Below, piece after piece: positions 1 to 12,479 of a stretch of DNA of 64,000 bases. The stretch comes from Mactra quadrangularis. Taxonomy: Eukaryota; Mollusca; Bivalvia; Venerida; Mactridae. Each line of letters begins with the position of its first letter. Within the stretch, counting starts at the first letter, position 1. The notes beneath the pieces were generated by a model. The model did not search any database and was not told the DNA's origin. It was given only the letters and a program-made list of their open reading frames with translations. Location: the NCBI GenBank assembly GCA_025267735.1, contig CM046299.1, forward strand, positions 37,028,887-37,092,886, written 5' to 3'. The translations under genes were made by a program, and so were the position numbers.

Positions 1-3000
1 TTATATATACCGTTTTGTAAGCGTTAACAGTAAAACATGTCGAACAAACCTAACCTGAAAAGCTTACAAAAGCTTACATAAAACAATATTTAAGTAGTGT
101 GAATTTTACGTATGATTACTACAGTGCGTTGCACTATTATTTGGTTGTAGGCAATGTTCCAACATATTTGTCAGAGATCGTAGTAAAGAGTCAAAATAAT
201 TCGGTCTATTGGAGATTGTTTTGATATAGAAATAACATGGGAGCAAATATTTGACGTATTTAAAGGATAGGTAATAGTACAAGAAAGTTCAAATTTGATT
301 GATTGATCTAGATTATCCGTGGTAAGAAGAACATAACAGACCCATCAGAAAAAGGGGTAGTCCACCAAGAAAAAAATTTAAGTAAAAAGTTATTTAGGCT
401 TTACGCTATAATGACCAGAAAGAAAAAATATATTTCTAAATCTTGTTTAGTCTAAATCGAATTTTTTTCATTGGTTTAAATTAAATATATTTCGTTTAGG
501 ATAACTTGATACAAATCTAAACGATATTCTGTGAGAACAATGTCTCATTTTATCCTAAACGAGCTATAATTCCCTTTTGTGAAGTAGGATAAACAATAAA
601 CACAGACATAACGCTTACATGAACATGTTTAATGTATGAATTAAATATTGCGTCCGCACCAGGTTTTTTGTAGAATAGGCAAACACCAACTTAGATCATG
701 ATTGATTTAACGTTATAGCATAGGTATACAGTAAAAAGCTTAATGAAGTAACTCAATGTAACAACTTTACAATAGTATTAGTTTGTTATAAATTATACTT
801 AAGTACTTGAATAATGTTGTTGAAATTTTTAGTATTTATGGATTAAACTATGCCACACTTTAGCTGGGATTGGATGGAGTTGTTTTTTATACTGGCTTTA
901 ATGGCGTGTCAACACAGTTTAGGTTATTTTGCGGAGACTAGCGCACCTAACTAGCTATCCTGGACTATTGTCTATAACTAGCCACTCACCTACTCTTCCA
1001 CAAGGCCTACAACCTTTCCATATACCTTATTAATGTAGGAAAACTGACAATATGGTCAAATTTTCAAGGAAAGTGGGGGTGATGAGTCCAGTCCAAGTGG
1101 AAACATGTTACAATGCTTGACAATCTCTATGTACACTAACAATGGGATATGTCCTACAGATTAAATTAAGAACAACCGTTTGATAATTCTTGGAGATTAA
1201 TAAAAAAACGTTAATACATATTATGTGCACATTTAATCATTTACACTGTTCCAATATTTAATTTATGTACAACGCCCAAAAAAAGTTCCAATTTGTCGGC
1301 TGCACTATGCGGAGTAAAAGTCTCCATAGCATACAGGGAGATTGATAGATAAATAAATACCAGTAGCCCGATTGTTAGGGGTAATAATTGTAAAGTCGGT
1401 GAACATGCGTAAGTATGAACCTTAGACTATTAAGTTCCATTTTTTTCAGTTTGAATCAATGTTGGTAAACTAAACAAATCGTTATTGCTGATTTTGGAGT
1501 TTGACCAGATGATTTTTTATATCTTGGGTACATGTAGATAGAGAATCAGCCGACAGACCTATTAAGACAATCTAAAATACATGTAGTGCATTTCAGTAAA
1601 AGAAACACTTTCTAACGATTTGGATATACGTATACTTGTTTCAAACTTCTATCTTAAACCGCACATGAATAGAGCTTTTGTAAGATTATACTACTCGCTC
1701 TGCTTATGAATTATGCGCCTTTCTTGCACTTCTAATTTATCTATTTATTAACAATAAACGATAACAGATCACGCGATATCTATCGATATATTGATTATTT
1801 AAAGGCTGGTTACATTCGATACCCATCTAGTATAAATATTCATAGAAACTATATGCTGTGAATTATTTATATTCAAACATTACAAGTGTTTGAGTTTCTA
1901 TACTGAACAAACAAGATTAAAACACAAGTGGTGTATGTCCTATACATTGTAAGAGTCTATAAGGAGGTAACCGAGTTTACATACCAATTAGAACAGAATA
2001 GAATAGAACAGAACAGGTCAGGCCTAACTTAATTCAAGAAAAGCGTAAAGTTAGTGCCAGCTGACCAAGGCCAGATCATTACATAGAGGCGTTTTGTATA
2101 TTTTGGCGTAAGATCGATTTTTACGATGTCTTTCACCGAGCAAGTTAAAAAAACATACAGTTTCGAATGGCATTAGAATGTCGTTTTCTGAGCCCACGAG
2201 TTGAAATAAAAGATCTCATTAAAATGGACGAATATTCTGTTACTTTCATGCTTAGTTCTGTGTTTTGTAGGTATTTCACACAAATATAATGTTAAGTCAT
2301 TAGTTCTTGAAGTGATTTTGATTATAAAAATATAAATATCTTAGATTTTTTATATTCTATCGTATTTTTTTCATTGAAACACAACACATTTTGCCGTTAA
2401 CCATTAAATGAGTTCCAAACTTCTGTGACTAAACTATTTTTTACCGATTTAATATATGCAAATGACATTTAAATTGTATCTTTTTAATTTTAATATGCAC
2501 ATTTTGGCCAAGTTACGATATAAATCATGGACAATGTTCTGAGAGAAATAGTGCAAATGTTTGTCCACAACTCATTTAGAACATTAATTCATATTATTGA
2601 CCCAATAAACACATCTTAGAAAAAGCTTTCATTGATTGGGCTTAAAGCAAATCAACGTATCATTATATCAAGAAATAAATATCGACGATACGCCAATATA
2701 TATCGATACCTTCACTGCAGTTTTATACAGATTATGTTGTCATAAACTCATATTAGATGTATATTTGTCATGAATGTAATTTCTTTTGTGGACTAGAGCT
2801 ATTTCCTCAATGGGGTGCTGTCAATGTTTAAGACCTATAAATTCATATTATGACAGCGCATCTGTTTCCGCTTATAATAGAAGGGTCGTCTCACAAATTT
2901 GACCCTTATTAGTAACTTTTATTCATTGACCTATATAGACTTTATTATCGATATTTCAAAATGCATATAGATTATTGATTGGAAAATAAATATCGACGAT

Positions 3001-4080
3001 ACAGCGATACCGTTGGAATCGATGACAGCTCTAAACTTAGATTTCACTGACGCATAATCATAAAGTTTCCTTTCTATCGATCAACAACTAGGTTTGACGC
3101 TCTTTAACCGTCAATGGTGTCAGTTGCATTGTTCGGTATTTTTTAATTTGGGTTCTTTTGTATTCTGAGCCGTTTTCAGTTATTTATAGCTTCTGATTCA
3201 AGTTCGAAGGGTTTGATTTAAATTTTGATGGTGTTAACCATTAGACCATGTGGCTATTTTATTTGAACGTATTTTTATAAATGTCTAAGTGTGCATTGGT
3301 TGTGAGAGAAAAAGGAGGGTTATTCAAGCGTTCATTTCATTTTCAAGATCAAACGGCGATTTAGAAAGTTTGGTCTACTGACCAAATTTACTTTAAGGTG
3401 TCTCATTGACCAATATCGTCTGCTTTCAGAAGATTAATGTTCAAGTTTGAATGAAAAATACTAAAATAATCCGGTGAAATTGAACTATTGTATAGGTATT
3501 ATGTGAACTCAAGCCGAGTAGGTTCTGTGTGGGACATTCGGATACAAGTATAATAGAAAAGATGAATAATTGTATAAGAATGGGTTAAATATTGTATAAA
3601 ATATATGCTTGATATGAACTGGTACAAAGCGATTATGGTTATCGGAGAACACACCCTTTCCATAAATCCCTCATTATGCATAAATAGTTATGTAACTTGA
3701 TGTTTATTTAATTAGACTGTATTATACCTATTCTACCTACAGGTTAATGTAAAAAACATTCATACTTAAGACCGCTTATAACCATGTTATCAAATATCGT
3801 CGTGGTCACTTGAAAATGCCGAAACTACAAATTTCAAATTTTCGTTTTTTTTGTAATTACCAAAGCTACGAGTCTTCCCGCGTCGTTCTGTCATACTTTC
3901 ATCCTCATTTGCAAATAGAGTATGATTTTTAAATTATTTATATATTATAAAGGATTGGTTTACCTTACCATAGGGTTTTACAAAGCAGCACCCGGGGGTC
4001 AAACAACCCACCTGCTGATATCTCAGAGATGAAGGGACTGCAACCCACTTTTAACGAGCTTGTCTCTTTGCCATTCAATA
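1..4080. other. Intergenic DNA, no gene seen
   Basis: AT-rich sequence without a convincing reading frame or splice-flanked exon on either strand. The only structure I noticed is a pair of identical 19-bp stretches (2673-2691 and 2984-3002, both reading AAATAAATATCGACGATAC) and a short GAACA/GAATA microsatellite near 1990-2020. Confidence 0.6.
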
Positions 4081-4082
4081 GG

Positions 4083-4747
4083 AGCCGACATCGTCACCGT
4101 ATACAGAAGAAGAATCATATTTTATTGCTGATTACTTCATACAGCCGACATCCTCACTGTATACAGAAAAACAATCATGTTCTATAATTGCTGATTACTT
4201 TATACAGCCGACATCCTCACTGTATACAACAGAAAAAGAATAATATTTTATTGCAGATTACTTTATACAGCCGACATCCTCACTGTATACAGCAGAAAAA
4301 GAATCATATTTTATTGCAGATTACTTTATACAGCCGACATCCTCACTGTATACAGAAGAAGAATATTATTTTATTGCAGATTACTTTATACAGCCGACAT
4401 CCTCACTGTATACAGAAGACGAATCATATTTTATAGCTGATTACTTCATACAGCCGACATCCTCACTGTATACAGAAGAAGAATATTATTTTATTGCTGA
4501 TTACTTTATACAGCCAACATCCGCACTGTATACAGAAGAAGAATATTATTTTATTGCTGATTACTTTATACAGCCAACATCCGCACTGTATACAGAAGAA
4601 GAATATTATTTTATTGCTGATTACTTTATACAGCCGACATCCTCACTGTATACAACAGAAAAAGAATCATATTTTATTGCTGATTACTTTATACAGCCGA
4701 CATCCTCACTGTATACATGTACAGAAGAAGAATCATATTTTATGGTA
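4083..4747. repeat. 60-bp minisatellite, about 11 copies
   Basis: A tandem array with a period of about 60 bp. Each unit carries CAGCCGACATCCTCACTGTA followed by a purine-rich GAAGAAGAAT stretch and ATTTTATTGCTGATTACTT. Units differ by small indels (AACAGAAAAAG versus AGAAGAAG) and by CCGACATCCT versus CCAACATCCG; two neighbouring units share the latter variant, as expected from recent local duplication. The open frames running through it have no start context or splice sites and are not treated as genes. Confidence 0.9.
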
Positions 4748-4749
4748 GA

Positions 4750-6290
4750 TTTCATCATACGAAGATTGTTTCTCAGAAAAGGTGTCCCTACAAGAAGCTA
4801 CACTGCAGCATTTGTAAGACATATACTTAACGAAACTTCTAAGTACCCTGATTTCAATGTTGTTGGAAATTTTTATTTTTCAACAATTATGTCCGATCGT
4901 TAATGGAAATGTGTATAGGACCATACTGTCGTCTGGGGTGTGTTTTATTTCTAAAATCATGATTCTGATACAATGATTCAGCATACAATCTCAATCATAT
5001 TGATATTGATGATAATAAAACATCTTAATTTAGATTATTGTTAAAATATTGCAACTAACATTTCTGTGCCAGAAAAGCAAATACTTATTGCGAGTGCCTG
5101 GCAGTTCCTTGAGTTCCAGAACCGATCCGCCGGTCCGTTGAAACACCCAACAGATAATATTTTCATGAAAAATGACTCACAAAAAATTGGTTTTCTGGCT
5201 CAGAGTTAATATTTCATCTTCATTCTTTTCAAAACACTTCACATAATTACAAAATTTAGAAATTTTCATTTTAAACGTGTATCTATAGTTAATCCTTGGA
5301 TTTAAAGAGTTGTCTATGTTTTTTTTAAGTTTCTTAGCTGTAAGCCATTGGTTTCTTCGGAGTTTTTATGTTCTTTGGGGTTCTTCGAGGATTTTCGACG
5401 GACTCTAATGATGTCAACATGAAAAGGCTCTGCTATCAGTGCATTCGGAACAACCTCAGCGATCATCTACGAAGATGTATGATTATCTGCGTAGAAGATT
5501 ACCGAAGTAGTTCGAAATGCTGTCAGTGTCAGATCCGCCATCTTTGATTGTATTTTAATCGAGCTTGGAGCTTGATTAGTATGATTAAAGAACATGTTCA
5601 TGATTCTAATAAAAGAAACGACTGAATCACAATCATGATCGGTAATCCAGATTCGGATTTGTGTTAAAAAACACACCCCTGCTTGCATAGTTTTCATGTT
5701 TTTAAATTGATGCAAAATTGGTCTTGTCGTGCATGCGCTGAAAACGGAAACGTGCTTCTCGTGCAAAAATCCCACGTGGCCAGTTTTGGTGAAAGTCATT
5801 AGTGTGCTGATATGCACAACGAAAAATCAAGAAATGGCTCAAACTCGCAAGAGAGGAAGGGGGTGTCGTAATATTAGTAAAAATCTGCGTTTGTGTAAAT
5901 TATGTAATAATCTGAATATCATTTAATATGCCCAATTTAAAATGAACTTAGCAAAAAATATATCCATAATTATTTCTATACTTGGCCTAACTTGACAAAA
6001 TTCCGCATTTTATTAAATACAACAAATCGTACAAAAAATATGAAATTAGCATCATTTACACATTTTGCAACTAAACTAAGATCTACTCTAGAATAGCAAA
6101 CTATTTTGTTGTTGTTGAAGAAACAACAACTTCGTTGTCTGGTCTAGTTCATAACCATAATTTGGCATCTCTTTAACTTCCTGACGCTTCTTTGTCATGA
6201 AATGAGGATCTAGGTCCGTGGTATATTAAGCTAAACACAAGAGTTCGAATCTAGTGTTCTGAAAAGGCCAAGGTCCTAACCCAGCCGGTC
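4750..6290. other. Intergenic DNA, no gene seen
   Basis: No supported gene. Overlapping opposite-strand frames near 5467-5926 have no recognisable domain or splice signals. A B-box-like GTTCGAATC lies near 6243-6251 and could be a worn SINE head, but it is not enough to call. Confidence 0.5.
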
Positions 6291-6307
6291 TGATTATACC
6301 AGGGAAT

Positions 6308-8311
6308 GAGCTATGTTGAACCTCATTTTTCACAACCCGTGTTTTTCACAACTTGTGAAAAAACGCGTACGCAATTTTCACAAGTTGTGAAAATTGCGTA
6401 CGCGTTTTTCACAAATGAGCAATGTGAAAATTACGTTAGACATATTTTTCGATTTTTAGTCCTAACGCAATTTTCACAACATGAGTCAATATCAAAGTAA
6501 ATTTAAAAGTATATTATGATAAACAAAATTAATGTTTCAGGTTTTTTTTAATATATCATTTTGATGGTTAATGTCGCACATGGAAGCAAGATGTCGCAAT
6601 CACCCAAGGTCTTCCACTAGCCAGATTTGTGCCTTATTTAACCACCTTTACGTGCAAGCAACCACTTACGCGCATAGAGAAACCATCTTATGGTACATAG
6701 TAAGCACACATGCCCCATGGTAGTGTTAAAATGTTCGTATTAACAAGATTCGCATCCAAAGCGACCGCCTCGAGATCCATAGCAGCTGCTCAAGCACACT
6801 CTCATTGCAACATTTTCATTGCCCATAGTAATTACGTTAATGTTTCTAGCAAACATTTAGGTCCTAGCATCCTATGTTACGGTCCCTAGAAACAGCACAA
6901 ATATCCATGGTAACATTTATGTCCATAGCAACTTCTATCTAGCTTTAGTCGTTTAAGTTTAACTAGCGACTCTTGGGGCATGAAGCACATAACCCATTAT
7001 CCACCCTGACACTAATATTTATATACTTGTATTGTGCATAGCTGGCAACATGAAGATTCTAAATTATTTCATATTTTGGTAAGATATACAGTTGGTAAAA
7101 AAGGTTTACATGTTGGGAAGATGCATGAATATTAAACTTAAATAAATATGGTTATAGCTAATACAATTGATATATAAAAGTAAAGGACATCGATTTTTTT
7201 TAAACTTTTGATAATTGTGATTTATATTTTGTGAATTGTTACACAGTGGTCAATTTCAGAGGTGCAGATTTAATTGTCAGATTTTTTACCGTCGCTCAAT
7301 ATTGGAATTCGTAACAAAATTGCTGAGAAAGGGTGCCGATAAAACCTCGAGGCCGACAACATATTCCGGTATTGAGCAAGTTTGCCATGTTGATCCTCGT
7401 TTTTCACAAACGTGCTCTTCATAGGTTGTGAAAAACGCGTTCTGTGAAAAATGAGGTTCAAACGTTGAACCTCATTTTTCACACACCGTGTTTTTCACAA
7501 CCTGTAAAAATTACGCTCGTGTTTTTTTTCAACGTTTGTCCGTTTTGTGATAAAACCCCGAATTGTAATAATTATTTATAATAAACGGGTTGGTAAGTTC
7601 AACCACTTTTTAAATACTCGTTTTTCAATATAATATGACAATTTGTTTTTCTGACGAAATCTTCAAATTTATATGACGAATGCAAGTAATTTGTCTATTT
7701 GAACATTATTGTTTGCTTGTTAAACATTATTTTCTTTCCTTACCAATAATTCAAAGTATCATACTATATTTTATGATAAAATTAATATAACTAGATATTT
7801 TATTACATTTCGGGATTTTATTACAAATTGCGTTTGTATGTTCAATTACTTTTGTAATAACCCGTTTTGTAATAATTAAAACAATTCGGGCTTTTATTAC
7901 AAAACGGGTTGTAACAAACTTTAAACCTCGTTTTTCACAAAAAATCTTTTTGCAAGTGTGGTTCTTACACCCACTGGGTCTCGTGTTTATCTGTAAATAC
8001 TTTTCATGTTGTTTTCATGTTTGTAATATTGTCATAAAACATGTCACGAAAATAAAAAAAAATACTTACTTACTTACTAACTTACAGCTAGCAACTAAAA
8101 AAATCACAAGTGTGAAAAATGCGTTAGTACCAAAAAACTCAAATTTTTCAAAACTTTTTACGTCACATTTGAAGTTGTGAAAAATGCGTTTCTATGCTCG
8201 TATGAAATTTGTATGCTAACGTGTTTTTCACACAAGTTGTGAAAAATGCGTACGCGTTTTTCACAAGTTGTGAAAAACACGGGTTGTGAAAAATGAGGTT
8301 CAACAGAGCTA
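6308..8311. mobile_element. Non-autonomous long-TIR DNA element (about 1.99 kb) inserted in a minisatellite
   Basis: The element spans 6314-8305. Its left end starts TGTTGAACCTCATTTTTCAC and its right end is the inverted complement, with near-perfect matching continuing for about 60 bp. It is flanked by a direct duplication GAGCTA (6308-6313 and 8306-8311), or GAGCTATG if 8 bp are counted, and removing the insert restores an intact unit of the surrounding 29-bp minisatellite. No transposase frame is present. The inside is built from many reiterated, oppositely facing copies of a GTGAAAAA/TTTTTCAC phrase, including a 51-bp perfect palindrome at 6359-6409 with 25-bp arms. A further internal end-to-end junction at 7453-7473 suggests two copies joined head to tail (about 6314-7461 and 7465-8305). 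6-bp or 8-bp duplications fit different superfamilies; I cannot assign one. Confidence 0.75.
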
Positions 8312-9200
8312 TGTCAATGAATATACCAGGAAAATAGCTATGTCTATGACTTTACTAGGGAATTAGCTTTGTCTATGTTTATACCAGGGAATTAGCTATG
8401 TCTATGATTATATCAGGGAATTAGCTATGTCTATGTTTATATCAGGGAATTAGCTATCTCTATGATTATACTAGGGAATGAACTATGTCTATGATTATTC
8501 TAGGGAATTAGCTATGTCTATGATTATACCAGGGAATTAGCTATGTCTATGTTTATACCAGGGAATTAGCTATGTATATGATTATACTAGGGAATGAGCT
8601 ATGTCTATGTTTATACCAGGGAATTAGCTATGTATATGATTATACTAGGGAATGAGCTATATATATGATTATACCAGGGAATTGGCTATGTCTATGTTTA
8701 TACCAGGGAATTAGCTATGTCTATGATTATACTAGGGAATGAACTATGTCTATGTTTATACTAGGGAATGAACTATGTCTATGATTATACCAGGGAATTA
8801 GCTATGTCTATGATTATACCAGGGAATTAACTTTGTCTATGTTTATACCAGGGAATTAGCTATGTCTATGATTATACCAGGGAATTAGCTTTGTCTATGA
8901 TTATACCAGGGAATTAGCTTTGTCTTTGATTATACCAGGGAATTAGCTATGTCTATGTTTATACCAGGGAATTAGCTGTGTATATGATTATACCAGGGAA
9001 TTAGCTTTGTCTATGATTATACCAGGGAATTAGCCATGTCTATGATTATACCAGGGAATTAGCTTTGTCTATGATTATACCAGGGAATTAGCTATGTCTA
9101 TGATTATACCAGGGAATTAGCTTTGTCTATGATTATACCTGGGAATTAGCTATGTCTATGATTATACCAGGGAATTAGCTTTGTCTATGATTATACCTTT
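8312..9200. repeat. 29-bp minisatellite, about 30 copies
   Basis: Tandem units of 29 bp of the type AGGGAATTAGCTATGTCTAT plus GATTATACC, running to about 9200. Variants alternate (GATTATACC/GTTTATACC, TTAGC/TGAAC, ATG/TTG). One partial unit lies at 6281-6313, left of the TIR element, so the array was continuous before that insertion. Confidence 0.9.
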
Positions 9201-9515
9201 ACATTTGAATTTGTCAATTATGTCAATTTTTTTCCTTCAGTAAGGTACATGTTGAATAGCATTGTGATAGGTTCAATTAGTACCGGTTTTTGGCAAAGGT
9301 TCACAAAACCTTAGTTAGGTGAGCTGGCCGTCTTAAAAAGGCAATGCATGTAATTTTTTGTCAAGCCATTCACAACTCCATTGTTAGCGACCCTAAACAT
9401 TCTTTAAGAGCATTGAAAACATCAACACATAACACACTTTACAAATGCATCGACTCTAACTCCCCGCAGCGGTTATTTCCCTTTATTAAATCAATAAGTA
9501 GCAGAGCGTGACGTA
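9201..9515. other. Intergenic DNA, no gene seen
   Basis: Short AT-rich spacer between the minisatellite and the first arm of an inverted coding relic. Nothing recognised. Confidence 0.5.
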
Positions 9516-9650
9516 TAGTCCATTTAATACAGCTAAAAAAATAGGCTAAGCTAGACAAAATTGCAACAGATTTTATTTTTGTACTGCGTGAATGTTCGTA
9601 TTCATAGAAGTATCCATAAAAAAGTTGCACTCAAAAATTCGAGGGGAAAG
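9516..9650 (+). pseudogene. Decayed coding relic, arm 1 of an inverted pair
   Basis: This 135-bp segment matches, in inverted orientation, 11661-11785. The identical 20-mer CTAGACAAAATTGCAACAGA occurs at 9551-9570, and matching blocks flank it (TAGTCCATT.AATACAGC upstream; AGTTGCACTC and GAGGGGAAAG downstream). Translated, it reads KLDKIATDFIFVLRE; the other arm reads DLDKIATENMFILCE, so the similarity holds at protein level despite indels. This suggests remnants of the same lost gene or transposon protein. I do not recognise the family. Confidence 0.4.
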
Positions 9651-9690
9651 TCCTTTTTTGGAGAAAACGTTGAACATGAACAAAAATGTG

Positions 9691-9796
9691 GATTAGCTTC
9701 CTTTACAACTATCTATAATCATATACAAATGAAAACAATTTTGGATTAGCTCCCTTTATAACAATCTATTATCATTTACGAATGAAAACAATTGTA
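9691..9796. repeat. Two-copy 53-bp tandem duplication
   Basis: Units 9691-9743 and 9744-9796 both begin GATTAGCT.CCTTTA and end AATGAAAACAATT, with scattered substitutions between them. Confidence 0.75.
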
Positions 9797-11660
9797 AAAA
9801 TACAACTTTTTATTCAAATTCTTTATAAATACAAAATTCAAAAAGGTCGTTTTTGAAATTTATTGGATAAATGTGTCAAAAATGACCTGTAAACGAGTCA
9901 TTTATCTGGAATCTGCTTTACATGTATCTTTTATGTGCCAGTACTATAATTAGTATAACAATACTAAATAAGAGACATAATTGTTCAGTTTTGAGATAAA
10001 AGTACTAAAATGATATCTAAAACTGCAAATTTTTGCAATCTGATCGTATACAATTTTCAAAAATCATGGTTGATAACAACTTTTAGTTTAAACTACAAAT
10101 GTGTCTATAAAGGTTTTAAATGGCATTGATATGAATTTATCATTTAATGAACAAATGTGATAATTAGTACCAACATAGTACCTGAAACTATGAATTTCTG
10201 GAATCAGCTTCTCGTGTATCGATTACTAAAACAGATTTAAGAGTCAACATATGCTTCCAAACAAGTGTTGTAGTTCATGCTACTACACATAATTATGTAA
10301 TACAGATGAATAATAGGTATTACATAGATAAATATTCAAAAAAACGTCATTTATTATTTTTGTTACTGTTTTTATACATGAAATTTTGTAACAGTATACA
10401 TTTGTTACAGAATGTACTTACTTACGTTCAGTTTTTTATAACCTGAGGTTAAGCTTTTGATCATTGTCACTGTCGGCATTTTCGCTATCAGAGGCTAAAC
10501 TAGATCTTGACACTGTGCAAATGATTGAACACTCAAATTCGTGCTATTACAGGAGTAGCAACTTGAATCGCAATTGGGTCGACAGCTACATCGAATAGTT
10601 TTAACACATCTTCAGGGACAGACTGTAACTTAGTCTTTACAGGCTGAACATTTCCATTAACAGACTCACATCCCTACTCTCATGGATTTAAAACTTTGTT
10701 GTCCTTCCATATTAGAGTCTGTATGTATACTCTTGGTATGCGACATGATGTTGCGTCATATATTTGACACAAGCTTTTAACTTGCACGCACGATGTTGCA
10801 CTGACTACTTTAGTATCAGGTTTGATGTCTACTTCCTTTGTGATGTCTATATATATCTGAACGGCTTCTTTGAACTCTGTGTATGTTCTGGGGATTTTAA
10901 AATTACTAATTTTATAACGTTACATATTGTTAAAGTTGTTTGGCATCCAATTAAGGTATGCATGAAAGAGAGAGAGAAGTAAACACAGCTTGGGACTTTT
11001 TTTTAATTTAGCAAAGTCCCGTTCTCGACTTTCCTTACTTTGTCTGACCTGAAGACAATGTTTTGGTCAAACAGGTTAGTACGAGGCACAACAAAACCAG
11101 TCTATGATTTTCAAATAATGACGGAGAAAATTTGCGACATACTACTCATACACAAGAAAGTTAGAAATCGTTTAAGCTCAAATATATAGTGTAATGCTAT
11201 TTTCATGTTGTTATTAAAACAAATAATATGTGAATATATAAGTGAATTAAGCTTAACTTGATTGTCATTTCGTTTTTAAAAACAATTCTAAGAGATAACA
11301 TTAATTTGGTGGGTTTAAAGTTTCGTACTCAGCTCTCAGACAACAAAAATATCGTGACACGAAATTTAACACTAACCATGGTCAATTTTGGTCCTAACAC
11401 GCTACCAAAGTAAAATATTTCTATTTTTCAAAGTCGTCACCAAAAACGGTATTTTTAATTAATTTTCTGCCATATATAAAATCAATTAAATGTAGGTACA
11501 TAGGGTCATATCGGAAAGTCAACTCAAAATAAAAATACTACCGGCATCCATTACTTTTCGTGACCCAATAGCTATATTTACTGCGGGACAGAAGTACGGA
11601 AGCGTTGCAGTACCTTTTAATATAAGTAGAAAATGCATTATTTTAAATTCATTTTTCATC
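9797..11660. other. Intergenic DNA, no gene seen
   Basis: AT-rich sequence. Short open frames (for example 10764-10982) lack domain similarity or splice context, and no RNA gene was recognised. Confidence 0.5.
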
Positions 11661-11785
11661 GCTTTCCCCTCGTTATTTGGAGTGCAACTTTTTGTGTGTG
11701 TTATTGTTTTGATGGTCTTTCGCACAGTATAAACATATTTTCTGTTGCAATTTTGTCTAGGTCAAAAGCTGTATTGAATGGACTA
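11661..11785 (-). pseudogene. Decayed coding relic, arm 2 of an inverted pair
   Basis: Minus-strand counterpart of 9516-9650. The frame reads LTSPFNTAFDLDKIATENMF and continues ILCERPSK, then is broken. The coding-like stretch probably extends upstream to about 12000 with several stops (FFWRHQSPTN is readable near 11840-11870). This looks like a dead coding sequence of unknown family. The 20-mer shared with the other arm is at 11741-11760. Confidence 0.4.
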
Positions 11786-12417
11786 GTAAGCACTGTGAGG
11801 AGTTTGGCATCGACTGTTTTATGTTTAACCTAGTCGTTGGTGGGTGATTGATGTCGCCAAAAAAAGTCAGATACTTATGTATTTGAGACGTAATACCATC
11901 ACCAGTTTTTATGTGATTCAATAAGCAGTTGCCAATGTGTGATAGAAGTTTTGTACAGGTACATCTAAGGAACAACAATGTCCTGTCAACTTCATATGTA
12001 ATACACAAAAAAGACAAAATTTCATCTTAATTTTTAATAGCCCTATTGATATTTGCTTATATAATCATATCTACATAAATGCGATAGGATAATTTGAATC
12101 AATAACAACACCACCTTACACACAAAGTTTGTTGATTTTAATATAGATCAATATGTTCAGAGACCTATATTAGATGAATTAGTCGATCTAAAATCGACAA
12201 GAAATTCTAAATAATCAATTGAATTTTGCATTAAAAATCTGGTAGAATTTCTAGTCTCGCATTGGCTTGGCATCCAAATGCGAGAAAAATCGAGAAACCG
12301 CGTTAATTGGCGATTGTTACGTGAGCACAAAAATGTTCAAACATTGAATTTCACTGGCCACGACATCTTGTTACCAATCCAACAAATACATGGCTGGGAT
12401 ATTTTTGAGGCATTGAA

Positions 12418-12478
12418 TATATCCACGACTTATCGACCAGTAGACTTGTGTCCTACCGACTGAGCTAGCTGGGTGGTA
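12418..12478 (-). repeat. tRNA-like SINE head, degenerate
   Basis: Read on the minus strand, the segment starts ACCACCCAGCTAGCTCAGTC and continues GGTAGGACAC, a good pol III A box in tRNA-Lys-like context, followed by an anticodon-arm-like stretch and GTCGTGG. The B box expected next is replaced by GATATATTC, so this is not a functional tRNA. A worn tRNA-derived SINE is the best reading. Confidence 0.5.
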
Positions 12479-12479
12479 T

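Noticed and set aside
4188..4748. Plus-strand frames with repeated ITLYSRHPHCIQ
   Set aside because: By-product of the 60-bp minisatellite; no start context, splice sites or non-repeat extension.
8306..9200. CRISPR-like regular spacing
   Set aside because: The 29-bp units are directly adjacent with no unique spacers, in eukaryotic DNA; this is a minisatellite.
11519..12017. Intact gene on the minus strand
   Set aside because: Frames are short and interrupted; similarity to the arm at 9516-9650 points to a relic, not a live gene.
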